A DNA stretch of 42,347 bases from Novosphingobium sp. (GCF_030696665.1 NZ_JAUYRV010000003.1:1-42347); one strand, 5' to 3'. Positions 16,028 through 25,583 are shown, counted from the first letter of the stretch. Notes: generated by a model not told the origin, from the letters alone. Numbers and translations are program-made.

Positions 16028-17008
16028 TCAGGCAATGAACCCCGCAAGCCGCCCCTTGATGATCGCTTCGGCATCGCTGACGATGCGCGAGACCAGTTCC
16101 TCGCAGGTCGGCAGATCATGGATCAGGCCCTGCACCATCCCGGCCCAGAACACGCCCTTGTCCATCTCGCCCGTGCGCAGCATCTCGCGCCCGGCCACGC
16201 CTGCCACCAGTTCCTTCACATCGTCGAACGTCGCACCGGGCTGCTCCAGTCGCCGCGCCACTTCTTCGGACACCGGACTGCGGCCCACGCGCGCGGTGTT
16301 CTTCAATTTGCGGAAGATCAGCAGGCTGCCGCGCTCGTCATTGTCGATATAGGCCTGCTTGATATTCGGGTGGATCGGCGCTTCCTGCGTCGCGCAAAAA
16401 CGCGTGCCCATGTTGATGCCATCGGCACCCAGCGCCAGCGCAGCGGCAAGCCCGCGCCCATCGCCAAAGCCGCCGCTGGCCAGCATCGGGATCTTCACCT
16501 TGTCCGCCGCTGCCGGGATCAGGATAAGGCCCGGAATGTCGTCCTCGCCGGGGTGGCCCGCGCATTCGAAGCCATCGATGGAGATGACATCGCAACCGGC
16601 CCGTTCGGCAGACAGCGCGTGGCGCACGGCGGTGCATTTGTGCAGCACGGTCACGCCATGCGGCTTGAGCATTTCCCAGATTTCGCGCACCGCCTGCGTG
16701 CCTGCGGTCTCCACCACTTTCACGCCGCCATCAATGATCGCCTGGGCATAGGCCTTGTAATCCGGCGCATTTATCGTGGGGAACACGGTCATGTTCACGC
16801 CGAACGGCTTGGCCGTCATCGCGCTGCACCGCTCAATCTCGGCGCGCAAGGCTTCGGGGCTGGGCTGGGTCAGCGCGGTCAGGATGCCAAGCCCGCCCGC
16901 GTTGGAAACCGCGCTGGCAAGCTCTGCCGTGCCCACGCCCTGCATCCCGCCTTGCACGATCGGATGTTCGATACCGAGGATCTCGGTGATGCGCGTTTTC
17001 AGTGCCAT
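16028..17008 (-). CDS. Nitronate monooxygenase (2-nitropropane dioxygenase) family
   Basis: The 326-residue FMN-dependent TIM-barrel protein starts with TEILGIEHPIVQGGMQGVGTAELASAVSNAGGLG and keeps DVISIDGFECAGHPG and PMLASGGFGDGRGLAAALALGADGINMGTRF, the phosphate-binding part of the family. The family oxidises alkyl nitronates such as propionate 3-nitronate, using O2; some members act on other substrates, so the natural substrate is not certain. It is a single leftward gene with a 206-base upstream region that includes a repeated GGTGC element. It converges with katG. Confidence 0.88.
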   Translation of the reverse strand: MALKTRITEILGIEHPIVQGGMQGVGTAELASAVSNAGGLGILTALTQPSPEALRAEIERCSAMTAKPFGVNMTVFPTINAPDYKAYAQAIIDGGVKVVETAGTQAVREIWEMLKPHGVTVLHKCTAVRHALSAERAGCDVISIDGFECAGHPGEDDIPGLILIPAAADKVKIPMLASGGFGDGRGLAAALALGADGINMGTRFCATQEAPIHPNIKQAYIDNDERGSLLIFRKLKNTARVGRSPVSEEVARRLEQPGATFDDVKELVAGVAGREMLRTGEMDKGVFWAGMVQGLIHDLPTCEELVSRIVSDAEAIIKGRLAGFIA

Positions 17009-17174
17009 AGCCAGCCTCTCCCCTTTTCACAGGCGGCAAGGGTTGCAGCGGAAACGGTCCGCCGCAACCCTGACAATCATGTCATTTGGCGCTTGGAAAA
17101 AAGTGCACCGGGAAGATGACCATGCCGTGCCCTGTTCAGAGCATCGGCAAGGCGTGGTTTCGGCAGTTCAGGCG

Positions 17175-17205
17175 CACCAAGGTGCTTCCAGGTGCATCTA
17201 GGTGC
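17175..17205. promoter_or_regulatory. CACC/GGTGC phased repeat element, copy 1
   Basis: CACC (17175-17178), two bases, then GGTGC at 17181, 17191 and 17201, exactly 10 bases apart. The same design, with two GGTGC units, stands before divK at 34238-34258. It lies between the lipoprotein stop and the nitronate monooxygenase start, about 170 bases upstream of the latter. A protein-binding site on one helix face is the simplest reading. Confidence 0.4.
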
Positions 17206-17214
17206 TGTTCAGGA

Positions 17215-17967
17215 TCAGTTGACCCGCTTTACCGTCGTCTTCTCGGGAGCAATTGAAATCCTTAGGGTTTCACCGTTGTTGCCGGGGAAATCGGTGAACA
17301 TCGCTTCAACAAGGTTGGGCACCACATAGGACAGCCGGTTGGACTGCGAAGCTGCCTCTGCCTTGCCTTCGAACAGACGCTGGCCATCGGTGCGGCGATC
17401 GATCTTGAGGTCGATGCCAGACGTGTAAACCGTCACCACATCAACGCCGCCGCCGCCAAAGCCGCCACCGCCGCCGAAGAAGAACGGATCGTTCCATCCC
17501 CAGCCCCAGCCACCGCCGCCCCAGCCGCCGCCAAAGCCACGACGGCCCCAGCCGCCGCGTCCCCAACCCGGACCCCAGCCGCCCCAGCCACCCCAACCGC
17601 CCCAGTAGGGATCGTTGAAGCCGGTGCTGCGGATACGATCGCGCCCGCCATCAATGCCATAATCGAACTTGACGATCAGGTCCGCCATGTCGGCATTGGC
17701 TGGGCGATAGCCCAGCTTTTCCATCTGGCGGCCAACCAGCGTTGCATATTGTGCAAATTCAAGGCCCCCGGCATCGCGCGGATCATCCGCGACGACCGCA
17801 AAGGTCTGCCCGGTGGGCGCCGGAAGCTGCGACTGAAAGCGCTTCACGTCCGCCTTGAACGGCGTGGTGCAGCCAGCCAGCGTTACCATCATCAGCGAGA
17901 CTGCCGAAAGCCCGAGCAATCGGCGCCGGGCGGGCGAACGTGGCGTGTTGTGCATATGAGAATTCAT
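17215..17967 (-). CDS. DUF4136 lipoprotein with Gly/Trp-rich insert
   Basis: About 250 residues from the ATG at 17967, which follows AGGAG by 7 bases; the frame stays open to 18048 but no better start exists there. A twin-arginine-like RRR stretch precedes a hydrophobic segment and the lipobox LAGC (Cys33). The DUF4136 body is split by a low-complexity Gly/Trp segment (about 121-174) made of GGW and GGGG units. The C-terminal part returns to normal composition (YTSGIDLKIDRRTDGQRLFEGKAEA). It should be anchored in the outer or inner membrane facing the periplasm; the function of the family is unknown. Confidence 0.82.
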   Translation of the reverse strand: MNSHMHNTPRSPARRRLLGLSAVSLMMVTLAGCTTPFKADVKRFQSQLPAPTGQTFAVVADDPRDAGGLEFAQYATLVGRQMEKLGYRPANADMADLIVKFDYGIDGGRDRIRSTGFNDPYWGGWGGWGGWGPGWGRGGWGRRGFGGGWGGGGWGWGWNDPFFFGGGGGFGGGGVDVVTVYTSGIDLKIDRRTDGQRLFEGKAEAASQSNRLSYVVPNLVEAMFTDFPGNNGETLRISIAPEKTTVKRVN

Positions 17968-18102
17968 CCTGCGACTCCTATCGTGCCGTCCGCCGCCCCA
18001 ATGCCCACCGCGAACCTGATGGTTCACCAACGGACTTGCCGGACGCAACTGTGCTTAGCATGCCTGCAATTTGGACGGGAAGTGCTGAATGCACGTTGAA
18101 TG

Positions 18103-18128
18103 GTGCCTGCAACATATGTTGCAGGCAC
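18103..18128. promoter_or_regulatory. Perfect 26-bp palindrome between trpS and the lipoprotein gene
   Basis: The half-site GTGCCTGCAACAT (18103-18115) is followed directly by its exact reverse complement (18116-18128). It lies 30 bases past the trpS stop and about 135 bases before the lipoprotein start. As RNA it would be a hairpin, but no U tract follows on the minus strand, so an operator is as likely as a terminator. A half-site-like TGCCTGCAA recurs at 18061-18069. Confidence 0.5.
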
Positions 18129-18157
18129 GCATTGTTCAGCAATGAAGGTAACGGAAT

Positions 18158-19177
18158 TCAGCCCCTTACGAGGCCAAGCGCCTGATAGGTGCGTGCCAGA
18201 GTGGGAGCGGCGAGATCACGCGCCTTCAACGCACCCTTGGCCAGAATCGCATCGAGCGCCTCGCCATCTTCCCGCAACTCGCGATAGCGCGCGGCCATTG
18301 GCGAGAGCGTTTCGACCAGCAGTTCACCCAGCGCGGGCTTGAACTGGCCGAAGCCCTTGCCTTCGAACTGAGCCAGCACATCTGCCGGAGAAGTGCCTGC
18401 CATTGCAGCATAAATGCCAACGAGGTTGTTGGCCTCGGGGCGACCGGCAAGGCCGTCGACCGTTGCAGGCAGCGGTTCGGGATCGGTCTTGGCCTTCTTC
18501 ACCTTCTGCATGATCGCATCGGCATCGTCGGTCAGGTTGATGCGGCTCATGTCCGAAGGATCGGACTTGCTCATCTTGGCCGTGCCATCGCGCAGGCTCA
18601 TGATTCGCGCGGCTTCGGGCGGGATGATGGGATCGGGCAGGGTGAACAGCGGTGCGCATTCAGCACAGAAATCGTTGTTGAACTTCTGTGCGATATCGCG
18701 CGCCAGTTCGAGATGCTGCTTCTGGTCCTCACCCACCGGAACGTGAGTCGCCTGATAGAGCAGAACGTCAGCGGCCTGCAGCACCGGGTAGGTGAAGAGC
18801 GCGACTGAAGCGCCTTCGCGGTTCTTGCCTGCCTTGTCCTTCCACTGCGTCATCCGGTTCAGCCAACCCATGCGCGCGGTGCCATTGAGCAGCCATTGCA
18901 GTTCGGCATGGGCAGGGACTTGCGCCTGGTTGAACAGGATCGACTTGTCGGGATCGATCCCGCAGGAAACCAGCGCGGCCACCATTTCACGGGTGTTGGC
19001 GGCGAGTTCCGCCGGGGTGTGCGGCATGGAAATGGCGTGGAGATCGGCGAGGAAATAGAGGCACTGCCCGCCCTTGGCCGACCATTCGTCCTGCATGCGC
19101 ACCCAGTTCCGGATCGCCCCAAGGTAATTGCCGAGGTGGAGATTGCCGGTAGGCTGGATGCCGGAGACGATACGCAT
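18158..19177 (-). CDS. trpS: Tryptophan--tRNA ligase
   Basis: From the ATG at 19177 the protein has 339 residues, the usual length. The HIGH-type motif is GNLHLGNY (11-18) after the family opening RIVSGIQPT, and the KMSKS motif is at 201-205 (AKMSKSD). It charges tRNA-Trp in the cytoplasm. The frame is open upstream to 19336, within murJ, but the conserved start is clear. It is the last gene of a leftward secB-murJ-trpS run, with 10 bases between murJ and trpS. Confidence 0.97.
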   Translation of the reverse strand: MRIVSGIQPTGNLHLGNYLGAIRNWVRMQDEWSAKGGQCLYFLADLHAISMPHTPAELAANTREMVAALVSCGIDPDKSILFNQAQVPAHAELQWLLNGTARMGWLNRMTQWKDKAGKNREGASVALFTYPVLQAADVLLYQATHVPVGEDQKQHLELARDIAQKFNNDFCAECAPLFTLPDPIIPPEAARIMSLRDGTAKMSKSDPSDMSRINLTDDADAIMQKVKKAKTDPEPLPATVDGLAGRPEANNLVGIYAAMAGTSPADVLAQFEGKGFGQFKPALGELLVETLSPMAARYRELREDGEALDAILAKGALKARDLAAPTLARTYQALGLVRG

Positions 19178-19187
19178 TTCAGTGCCT

Positions 19188-20759
19188 TCAGTTTGAGCGG
19201 CGACGCCGCAGGAGAAGCTTGAGGTCATCCACCCGGAAAGCCCCGGTAAGGACGGCGGCGAGGCCATAGACGACGACCCCACTGGTGACCAGAGCAGCCA
19301 TCGCAGCAAGGCGGATCGCCCACGTGCCCTGTACATAGGGCATGACCAGCCCCTGCCCGAACCACAGCACCGCGCCCATCGCCACAGCCGCCTGCGCCAG
19401 CCGCCATACGCGCCGCTTCAACCGCGCATCGGCCACGAAATGCCCGCGCTTTTTCAACGTGTAGTACAGCATCCAGACGTTGACGGTGGAGGCAATCGCG
19501 GTAGCAAGCGGCGGGCCCATGTGCTTCAGCGGCACGATCAGCAGGAGGTTGCCGACAAGGTTCACCGCCATCGAGATCGTGGCATAGCGCACCGGCGTTT
19601 TTGTATCCTGCCGCGCGTAATATCCGGGCGTCAGCACTTTCACCAGAATGTAGCTGGGCAAACCGATTGAGAACGCGGCCAGCGCCTGCGCGGTGTAGAA
19701 CGTATCGGTCGCATCAAACTTGCCATAGCCGAACAGCGCAGCCGTGATCGGCACCCCGCACAGCACCAGCGCCACGGTGGCGGGCAGGGTGAGCAGCAAC
19801 GCCAGTTCCATGCCGCGGTTCTGCGTGTCCATCGCCGCCGCCTCTTCCCCCCCGCCCAACTGGCGCGAGATGGTGGGGAGCAGCACGGTGCCAAGGCCAA
19901 TGCCGATCAGGCCCAGCGGCAACTGGTTCAGCCGGTCCGCCATGTAGATGTAAGTGACCGAGCCTGCATCGAGCAGCGAGGCTGCCAGCGCGGTGGAAAT
20001 GACGAGGTTGATCTGCACCGCGCCAGCGCCTGCGGCAGCGGGCCAGATCAGTTTGAGCAACTGCTTCACTTCGGGCGAAAGGCGCGGTCGGCGCAGCTTC
20101 AGGCGCACACCGTTGCGGCGGCAGGCCCATGCCAGCCAAGCAAGTTGCAACGCGCCCGAAACCGACACGGCAATCGCCTGATTGCGCGCAGTGACCAGCG
20201 GATCGTCCGAATGGAAGCCGAGCAGCGCGACGATCAGCGTGACGTTCAGCAGGATCGGCGCGGCAGCATTGACCCAGAATTTCTGCAGCGAATTCAGGAT
20301 GCCGCCCAGCAGCGACACGAGGCTGATGAGCATGAGATAGGGAATCGTCCAGCGCGACAGTTCCACCGCATAGGCGAACTGATCCTCGCTCACCCCGTTG
20401 AACCGGCCCGACAGCACGAACGTGACCGGCCATGCGAAGACTTCGAGCAGGACGGTCATCACCAGCAGGACCGGCAGCAACACCGCGAGTGCCGCTTCGG
20501 CAAAGTCCAGCCCATCGCGCAGGCCCTTGCCCTCAGGATCTGCCACGCGCTTGTTAAACATGGGGATGAAGGCGGCGGCAAAGGCGCCTTCGGCAAACAG
20601 TGCGCGGAACATGTTGGGCAGGCGGAACGCGACGAGGAACGCGTCTGAGGCGAACGCCGCGCCGACGAAGCGCGCGAACAGGCTGTCGCGCACAAGGCCC
20701 AGAATGCGGCTGAGCAAGGTCAGCCCGCCGATGGAGCCGGTGGCCTTTAGGAGGTTCAT
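19188..20759 (-). CDS. murJ: Lipid II flippase MurJ
   Basis: The 523-residue polytopic membrane protein begins with the MurJ/MviN signature: [56 protein letters not shown] in outline (about 12-67), including the Arg residues of the central cavity. About 14 membrane segments follow. It moves lipid II across the inner membrane for peptidoglycan synthesis. secB ends 38 bases upstream and trpS starts 10 bases downstream, so it is the middle gene of an operon. Confidence 0.96.
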   Translation of the reverse strand: MNLLKATGSIGGLTLLSRILGLVRDSLFARFVGAAFASDAFLVAFRLPNMFRALFAEGAFAAAFIPMFNKRVADPEGKGLRDGLDFAEAALAVLLPVLLVMTVLLEVFAWPVTFVLSGRFNGVSEDQFAYAVELSRWTIPYLMLISLVSLLGGILNSLQKFWVNAAAPILLNVTLIVALLGFHSDDPLVTARNQAIAVSVSGALQLAWLAWACRRNGVRLKLRRPRLSPEVKQLLKLIWPAAAGAGAVQINLVISTALAASLLDAGSVTYIYMADRLNQLPLGLIGIGLGTVLLPTISRQLGGGEEAAAMDTQNRGMELALLLTLPATVALVLCGVPITAALFGYGKFDATDTFYTAQALAAFSIGLPSYILVKVLTPGYYARQDTKTPVRYATISMAVNLVGNLLLIVPLKHMGPPLATAIASTVNVWMLYYTLKKRGHFVADARLKRRVWRLAQAAVAMGAVLWFGQGLVMPYVQGTWAIRLAAMAALVTSGVVVYGLAAVLTGAFRVDDLKLLLRRRRSN

Positions 20760-20797
20760 AGCCGCATCCTTCGGGCCACCGGGTTCAGGTGTTCAGA

Positions 20798-21316
20798 TCA
20801 GGCTTGCCCTGCCGGAGTCGCCTCGGCGGTGGCCTGCGCCTGCGCCAGCTGCTGCATGTACAAACCGTTGAAATCGATCGGTTCGAGCATCAGCGCGGGG
20901 TAGCCAAGATCGCGCACGGCATCGGCGATGACGCGGCGGGCAAACGGGAACAGGATGCGCGGGCCTTCGGCGAACAGGAACGGATGGGCCTGTTCATCGG
21001 GCACGTTGCGCATGCCGATCAGTCCGCAATAGGCCAGTTCGACAATGAATGCGGTGCCCTCTGGTCCCTTGGACGTGACGTTGATCTTCAGCTCGATCTC
21101 GTGAATCTCAGGCTGGATCGCGCGCGCCGAAATGTTGAAATCAACCGCCATTTCAGGGACTTCAGTCCACTGGTAGGATTCAGGCGCGTTCGGGTTTTCA
21201 ACCGAGAGATCCTTCACGTACTGCGAGATCAGGCCGATGGCGGGCGAGGTGTCTTCGCCATTGGGAACCGGACCATCAAGGTTGAGATTCGAAATGATGT
21301 TGCCTTCGTCGGCCAT
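20798..21316 (-). CDS. secB: Protein-export chaperone SecB
   Basis: About 172 residues from the ATG at 21316 (MADEGN). The core (about 25-150) is typical: ISQYVKDLSVENPNAP, then ELAYCGLIGMRNV, HPFLFAEGPRILFPFARRVIADAVRDLGYPALMLEPIDF. It keeps exported precursors unfolded and delivers them to SecA. The C-terminus is Ala/Gln-rich and lacks the cysteine-type zinc contacts of SecA. It is divergent from the Tim44-like gene, with 241 bases between, in which no firm motif was seen. Confidence 0.96.
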   Translation of the reverse strand: MADEGNIISNLNLDGPVPNGEDTSPAIGLISQYVKDLSVENPNAPESYQWTEVPEMAVDFNISARAIQPEIHEIELKINVTSKGPEGTAFIVELAYCGLIGMRNVPDEQAHPFLFAEGPRILFPFARRVIADAVRDLGYPALMLEPIDFNGLYMQQLAQAQATAEATPAGQA

Positions 21317-21557
21317 GTCAGACGTGCTTTCCGAGAGATATGGATGTTGCTGCGGGCGACTAGCACCGTGGCCCCACGCGAGCAATCCGCCTTTGTTTAA
21401 TGCACAAACACCGCAACCGGACGGAAATCTTGCCCAAGTGGACCACCCAAAGGGCCATGCACGCGTTGTTCATTTGTAATCCGTACCTATTTGAGGCAGG
21501 TTGGCATGACGCCCTGCGCCTCGATTGGGCGCAGCGGCTCTATCGGGAACTTTGCGC

Positions 21558-22241
21558 GTGATTGTTCAAATTGTGATCCTGGCGATGATTGCGGCCTTTC
21601 TGGGCCTGCGCCTTTACTCTGTTCTGGGCCGCCGCCCTGAACATGACGAAGAGCCGATGCGCCGCCGGATCGAACAACCCGATCCATCGGCACAGAACCG
21701 GCAGCCGGTGAACCCACGCGGAGCCGAAGGCAGCCAGCTTGCCCCGCGCCCGCGCGAACTGACGCAGGCTGAACCGAACACGTTTGACAACAGCGCCGAA
21801 GCGGGCGTGCGCGCGATCATCGCGGCGGACCGCCGGTTTGACGTGGCCCAGTTCCTTGCCGGATCGAAAGCGGCCTATTCGATGATCCTCGAAGCCTTCT
21901 GGCGCGGGGACAAGGACGAGCTGCGCCAGCTGTGTGACGAAGACGTGTTCGCCGGGTTCGATTCGGCCATCGACGCACGTGTGGCGGCGGGAGAAACCAT
22001 CGTCGCCCGCGTGATCCGCATTGAGGAAGCCCGTATCGTGGCAGCTTCCATTGAGGACAAGACGTCGCGCATTACCGTGCGCTTTCTGGCTGACATTGCT
22101 TCGGTCACGCGCGATGCCGAAGGCAATGTGATTGCCGGAACGCTGGACGATGCGGTTGAAACGCGTGACCTGTGGACCTTCCGCCGCGACATTACGGCGC
22201 GCGATCCAGATTGGCTGCTCGACGAAACTGACGAGGCTTGA
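21558..22241 (+). CDS. Tim44/TimA-like domain protein, membrane-anchored
   Basis: About 227 residues from a GTG at 21558: a single N-terminal membrane segment (IVQIVILAMIAAFLGLRLYSVLG), a proline-rich linker, then a Tim44-like domain from about residue 75 (FDVAQFLAGSKAAYSMILEAFWRGDKDELRQL). Bacterial versions are inner-membrane proteins of uncertain role related to the mitochondrial import component. GGGAA upstream supports the GTG; a TTG at 21525 would add 11 residues before the membrane segment. It leads the mltA and smr genes. Confidence 0.87.
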   Translation: MIVQIVILAMIAAFLGLRLYSVLGRRPEHDEEPMRRRIEQPDPSAQNRQPVNPRGAEGSQLAPRPRELTQAEPNTFDNSAEAGVRAIIAADRRFDVAQFLAGSKAAYSMILEAFWRGDKDELRQLCDEDVFAGFDSAIDARVAAGETIVARVIRIEEARIVAASIEDKTSRITVRFLADIASVTRDAEGNVIAGTLDDAVETRDLWTFRRDITARDPDWLLDETDEA

Positions 22242-22261
22242 TCCTTTTCAGGGAAGGCACC

Positions 22262-23482
22262 GTGGGGGTTTTATCGAGGTTTGGCAAAGGCAAGAGCGCT
22301 GCGGTTATCGCGGCGCTCTTTCTGCTTGGCGGCTGCGGGCGACTGATACCCGAAGGGCGCGGCCCCGGACCGGTGGCCCCGCCACCTGTGTCGACGGTGA
22401 CCGCCCCCACCGCCGCATTGGCCGGAGTGGCGCGCGGGCCTGCGGTGGCGGGGCTGGGTTTCAAGGCGGACAATGCGGCGCTGGCCTTGCGCAGTTTCAT
22501 TATCTCCTGCCCGCGTTTGACGCGGCGCGCCGACACATCGGGGCTGACCCGGACCGAGGACTGGGCACCGGCTTGTGCGGCAGCAGCGGGCTGGCCTGAA
22601 ACGCAGGCAGCGCAGTTCTTTGCCAACTATTTCGAAAGCGCCGAAGTGGCGGGCGGCAATGCCTTTGCCACCGGGTATTTTGAACCGGAAATCGCCGGGG
22701 TGCGGGCGCGCCAGCCGGGGTTTGATGTGCCGGTCTATGCCATGCCGCGCGATCTGGTGCGGGCCAAGGCGGGCGATGCGCAACCCTTGCCCGATGGGCG
22801 GATGCCGCTGGGCCGCTATGACGAGGCGGGGGTGTTTACGGCCTATTGGGACCGTGCGCAGATCGAGTCCGGGGCGCTGATTGGCAAAGGGCTGGAGATT
22901 GGCTGGGCAGCCGATCCCGTGGAGTTCTTCTTCCTGCAAATTCAAGGATCAGGCCGCTTGCGCGCGCCCGATGGCAGCGTGGTGCGCATCGGCTTTGCCG
23001 GGCAGAACGGCTATCCCTACACCGGCATCGGCAGCCTTATGCGCGAACGTGGGTTGATTGGCAGCGGGCCGGGGCAGTATGACGGGTCGTTGCAGGGCAT
23101 CCAGAAATACTTGCGCGATTTTCCCGATGCGGGGCGGCGACTCATGCAGCAGAACCGCAGCTTCGTGTTCTTCCGCGAACTGTCCGGGGCAGGTCCGGTG
23201 GGCGCACTGAACGTGCCGGTGACAGGGCGGGCGACGGTGGCAGTCGATCCCGCTTTCGTGCCGCTGGGCGCGCCGGTGTGGCTAGACGTGGACCGGGCCG
23301 AGGCGGATGGGCTGTGGGTCGCGCAGGATACCGGCGGGGCGATCAACGGGGCCAACCGCTTTGACACGTTCTGGGGTGCCGGCGCAGAGGCACGGCGCAT
23401 TGCGGGCGGGATGTCTGCGCGGGGCAAGGCGTTGGTGCTGCTGCCCAAGGGCGTGCTGGCAAGACTTTCGGGGCAGCGCTGA
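22262..23482 (+). CDS. mltA: Membrane-bound lytic transglycosylase A
   Basis: About 406 residues from the GTG at 22262, which follows AGGGAAGG by about 5 bases; a TTG at 22238 would add 8 residues. A lipoprotein signal ends in LGGC (Cys25). The MltA barrel domain includes FATGYFEPEIAG and FFFLQIQGSGRL, and the C-terminal 3D domain has VDPAFVPLGAPVWLDV and the catalytic-type Asp in VAQDTGGAI. It cleaves peptidoglycan glycan strands to 1,6-anhydro ends at the outer membrane. The stop overlaps the smr start (TGATG). Confidence 0.94.
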   Translation: MGVLSRFGKGKSAAVIAALFLLGGCGRLIPEGRGPGPVAPPPVSTVTAPTAALAGVARGPAVAGLGFKADNAALALRSFIISCPRLTRRADTSGLTRTEDWAPACAAAAGWPETQAAQFFANYFESAEVAGGNAFATGYFEPEIAGVRARQPGFDVPVYAMPRDLVRAKAGDAQPLPDGRMPLGRYDEAGVFTAYWDRAQIESGALIGKGLEIGWAADPVEFFFLQIQGSGRLRAPDGSVVRIGFAGQNGYPYTGIGSLMRERGLIGSGPGQYDGSLQGIQKYLRDFPDAGRRLMQQNRSFVFFRELSGAGPVGALNVPVTGRATVAVDPAFVPLGAPVWLDVDRAEADGLWVAQDTGGAINGANRFDTFWGAGAEARRIAGGMSARGKALVLLPKGVLARLSGQR

Positions 23483-24063
23483 TGCGCGCGCCCGCAGTAA
23501 GAGCACCGCGCGGCCTTTCGGCAGAAGAGGCCGCGCTGTGGGAGAAAGTGGCGGCGACGATCACGCCCATCCATCCTGTGCGGCCCAAGGCCAAGGTGGC
23601 CGAGGTTATTGCGATAGCTCCGCCTGCGCCGCCGCCCAAGCGGGTGAAGGGGCGCGTGCCGCCTCCTCTGCCCACACCATCGCCAACACCCGTGGCCCGC
23701 CGGCCGCTGGAAGGGCATGGGCTGGATTCAAGCTGGGAGCGCAAGCTGGCGCGCGGGGCGATTGCACCTGATGTGACGATTGACCTGCACGGCATGGGGC
23801 TGGACGCGGCGCATACGCGGCTCAACGGCGGGATTGCGCAGGCCTTGGCGATGGGCGCGCGCGTGATGTTGCTGATCGCGGGCAAGCCGCGTCCGCACGA
23901 CGAGCAGGACGCGCGCGGGAACCAGCGCGGCGTGATCCGGGCCAAGCTGCTCGATTGGCTGGCACACAGCCCGCACGCCAGCCGCATCGCCGCCGTGCGC
24001 CCCGCACAGCCGAGGCATGGCGGAGCGGGCGCGGTTTACATCATCCTGCGCAAGCCGCGTTAA
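23482..24063 (+). CDS. Smr-domain protein
   Basis: The 193-residue protein has a helical N-terminus, a Pro-rich linker (about 47-75) and a C-terminal Smr domain with the signature DLHGMGLDAAHTRL (from residue 101). The usual GKG-like turn is replaced by LLIAGKPRP. Smr domains cut or bind nucleic acids; a role in rescue of stalled or collided ribosomes is known for some, but which applies here cannot be told. It is coupled to mltA by a one-base stop/start overlap. Confidence 0.9.
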   Translation: MRAPAVRAPRGLSAEEAALWEKVAATITPIHPVRPKAKVAEVIAIAPPAPPPKRVKGRVPPPLPTPSPTPVARRPLEGHGLDSSWERKLARGAIAPDVTIDLHGMGLDAAHTRLNGGIAQALAMGARVMLLIAGKPRPHDEQDARGNQRGVIRAKLLDWLAHSPHASRIAAVRPAQPRHGGAGAVYIILRKPR

Positions 24064-24076
24064 GGCCCAAAATGCG

Positions 24077-25336
24077 TTAAGGCTTCGTCCAGCGGGCGGC
24101 GAAGAAGCCGTCGATCCCACCGTGGTCGGCCAGCATTCCGGGATCGGAGCGGAAGTGGCCGTTGGTGGCGGTAAGGCCCTCGGGCAGTTCTGCGTCAGTG
24201 ACCGGCTTGGGGGTGAGCGCGGTGAAGGCCGCTGCCTGCGCCTCGCCCTCTTCCGGCTCCAGCGAGCAGACCGCGTAGACCAGCGTGCCGCCGGGCGCGA
24301 GCCATGTGGCGGCGCGTTGGAGCATGGCGGCTTGCAGTGTGGTGAGGTCATCCATCGCGGCAAGGCGGTGCAGCACGTCGGGGTGGCGGCGGCAGGTGCC
24401 GGTGGCACTGCACGGCGCATCAAGCAGGATCGCGTCGAACGGCGCGTCAGGCGTCCACGTCAGCGCATCGGCGACGACGATTTCGGCGGTGAGGCCACTG
24501 CGCTCAAGGTTTTCGGACAGACGTTCGTTGCGGCGCGCGGATTTGTCGAGCGCGGTGACATTCCATCCGGCTGCGGCAAGTTGCAGCGTCTTGCCTCCGG
24601 GCGCGGCGCACAGGTCGAGCGCGCGGCGGCCCTGCCCTTCGCCCAGCAGGCGGGCGGGGACGCTGGCGGCGAGATCCTGCACCCACCATGCACCTTCTGC
24701 GAAACCGTCCAGCGCCTCGATGGCCCCTGCCCGCGCAAGGCGGACGTGGCCGGGGGCGAGCGAGTGACCACCGAGCCGTTCTGCCCACTGCGCGGTTTCT
24801 GAAGGATCGCGCAACGACAGGTCCAATGGCGGCGGCACGGCGAGGCCCTTGGCGATGGCCTCCACACGCTCTGGCCAAGCCTGCTGCCAGCGGATCGCGG
24901 CAGAGGCAGGGAGCGTGGGGGCATCGGGCAGGGTAGCCGCGCCCTTGGTCACCGCCGAGAACACACCATGCGCAAGGCGGCGCGGACCGCCGGTCAGGAG
25001 CGGCAGGCCGGTGGCGACAACCGCGTGGCCCGGAAGGTTCAGCCGCAGCGCTTGTGCCAGCATGATGCGCAGGACGGCGCGCGCCTTGGCATCGTCGGGC
25101 AGGGCCTGCTGCGTTGCGCCATCGATCAGCGCATCGAGATCGGCCATCCAGCGCAGCGCCTCGTGCGCGATGGCAAGCGCGAGTGCGCGGTCATCGCCGC
25201 GTTCGATCCCGCGCAGCACCGGAGGCGCGGCCTGATCAAGCGGATCGCCCCGGCGCAGCACGGCATCAAGCAGCCGCAGCGCAGCGCGGCGGGCGGGGAC
25301 GCCGGGGATCTCATCGTCGGATTGTGTTCTGGCCAT
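24077..25336 (-). CDS. RsmB/NOP2-type rRNA cytosine-C5 methyltransferase
   Basis: The 419-residue protein has an N-terminal NusB-like helical domain (RRAALRLLDAVLRRGDPLD onward, about 14-140) and a SAM methyltransferase domain: LDLCAAPGGKTLQLA (motif I), DAILLDAPCSATGTCRRHPD with the PCS cysteine (motif IV), and VYAVCSLEPEEGEAQ with the second cysteine (motif VI). This matches the enzymes that make 5-methylcytosine in 16S rRNA. The start codon at 25336 lies back to back with the upstream open frame of the DUF1674 gene. The 3' end is 13 bases from the convergent smr gene. Confidence 0.93.
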   Translation of the reverse strand: MARTQSDDEIPGVPARRAALRLLDAVLRRGDPLDQAAPPVLRGIERGDDRALALAIAHEALRWMADLDALIDGATQQALPDDAKARAVLRIMLAQALRLNLPGHAVVATGLPLLTGGPRRLAHGVFSAVTKGAATLPDAPTLPASAAIRWQQAWPERVEAIAKGLAVPPPLDLSLRDPSETAQWAERLGGHSLAPGHVRLARAGAIEALDGFAEGAWWVQDLAASVPARLLGEGQGRRALDLCAAPGGKTLQLAAAGWNVTALDKSARRNERLSENLERSGLTAEIVVADALTWTPDAPFDAILLDAPCSATGTCRRHPDVLHRLAAMDDLTTLQAAMLQRAATWLAPGGTLVYAVCSLEPEEGEAQAAAFTALTPKPVTDAELPEGLTATNGHFRSDPGMLADHGGIDGFFAARWTKP

Positions 25337-25406
25337 GAGCGCCTATCGCCGGTCATGCCCCAATATGCAATTGCACTTCGCGGCGCGCGGCCCCATCTGG
25401 TGGGAC

Positions 25407-25583
25407 ATGGACAACCCAACCCCTCGCGCCACCACGCGTCCGGCAGACTTCACGCGCCCCGCGCACTGGACCAACGACCCGGCACCAGCGCCCAAGGCCA
25501 TCGAGCGTGGCGATGATCCTGACGGTATCGACCCCACGCGCTTTGGCGACTGGGAGAAGAACGGGATCGCGATAGATTTCTGA
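25407..25583 (+). CDS. DUF1674 / SDHAF4-like protein
   Basis: A 58-residue protein from the ATG at 25407 that ends with the family hallmark DPTRFGDWEKNGIAIDF. Its mitochondrial relative Sdh8/SDHAF4 binds the flavinylated SdhA subunit during assembly of succinate dehydrogenase, and the bacterial proteins may do the same. The frame is open back to 25335, but the longer N-terminus shows no conservation I recognise. It is divergent from the rRNA methyltransferase gene. Confidence 0.85.
   Translation: MDNPTPRATTRPADFTRPAHWTNDPAPAPKAIERGDDPDGIDPTRFGDWEKNGIAIDF

Noticed and set aside
15920..17119. 399-codon open frame on the plus strand
   Set aside because: It is the complement of the nitronate monooxygenase gene and has no motif of its own.
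17433..17660. Low-complexity alanine-rich small gene
   Set aside because: It is the Gly/Trp segment of the lipoprotein read in another frame.
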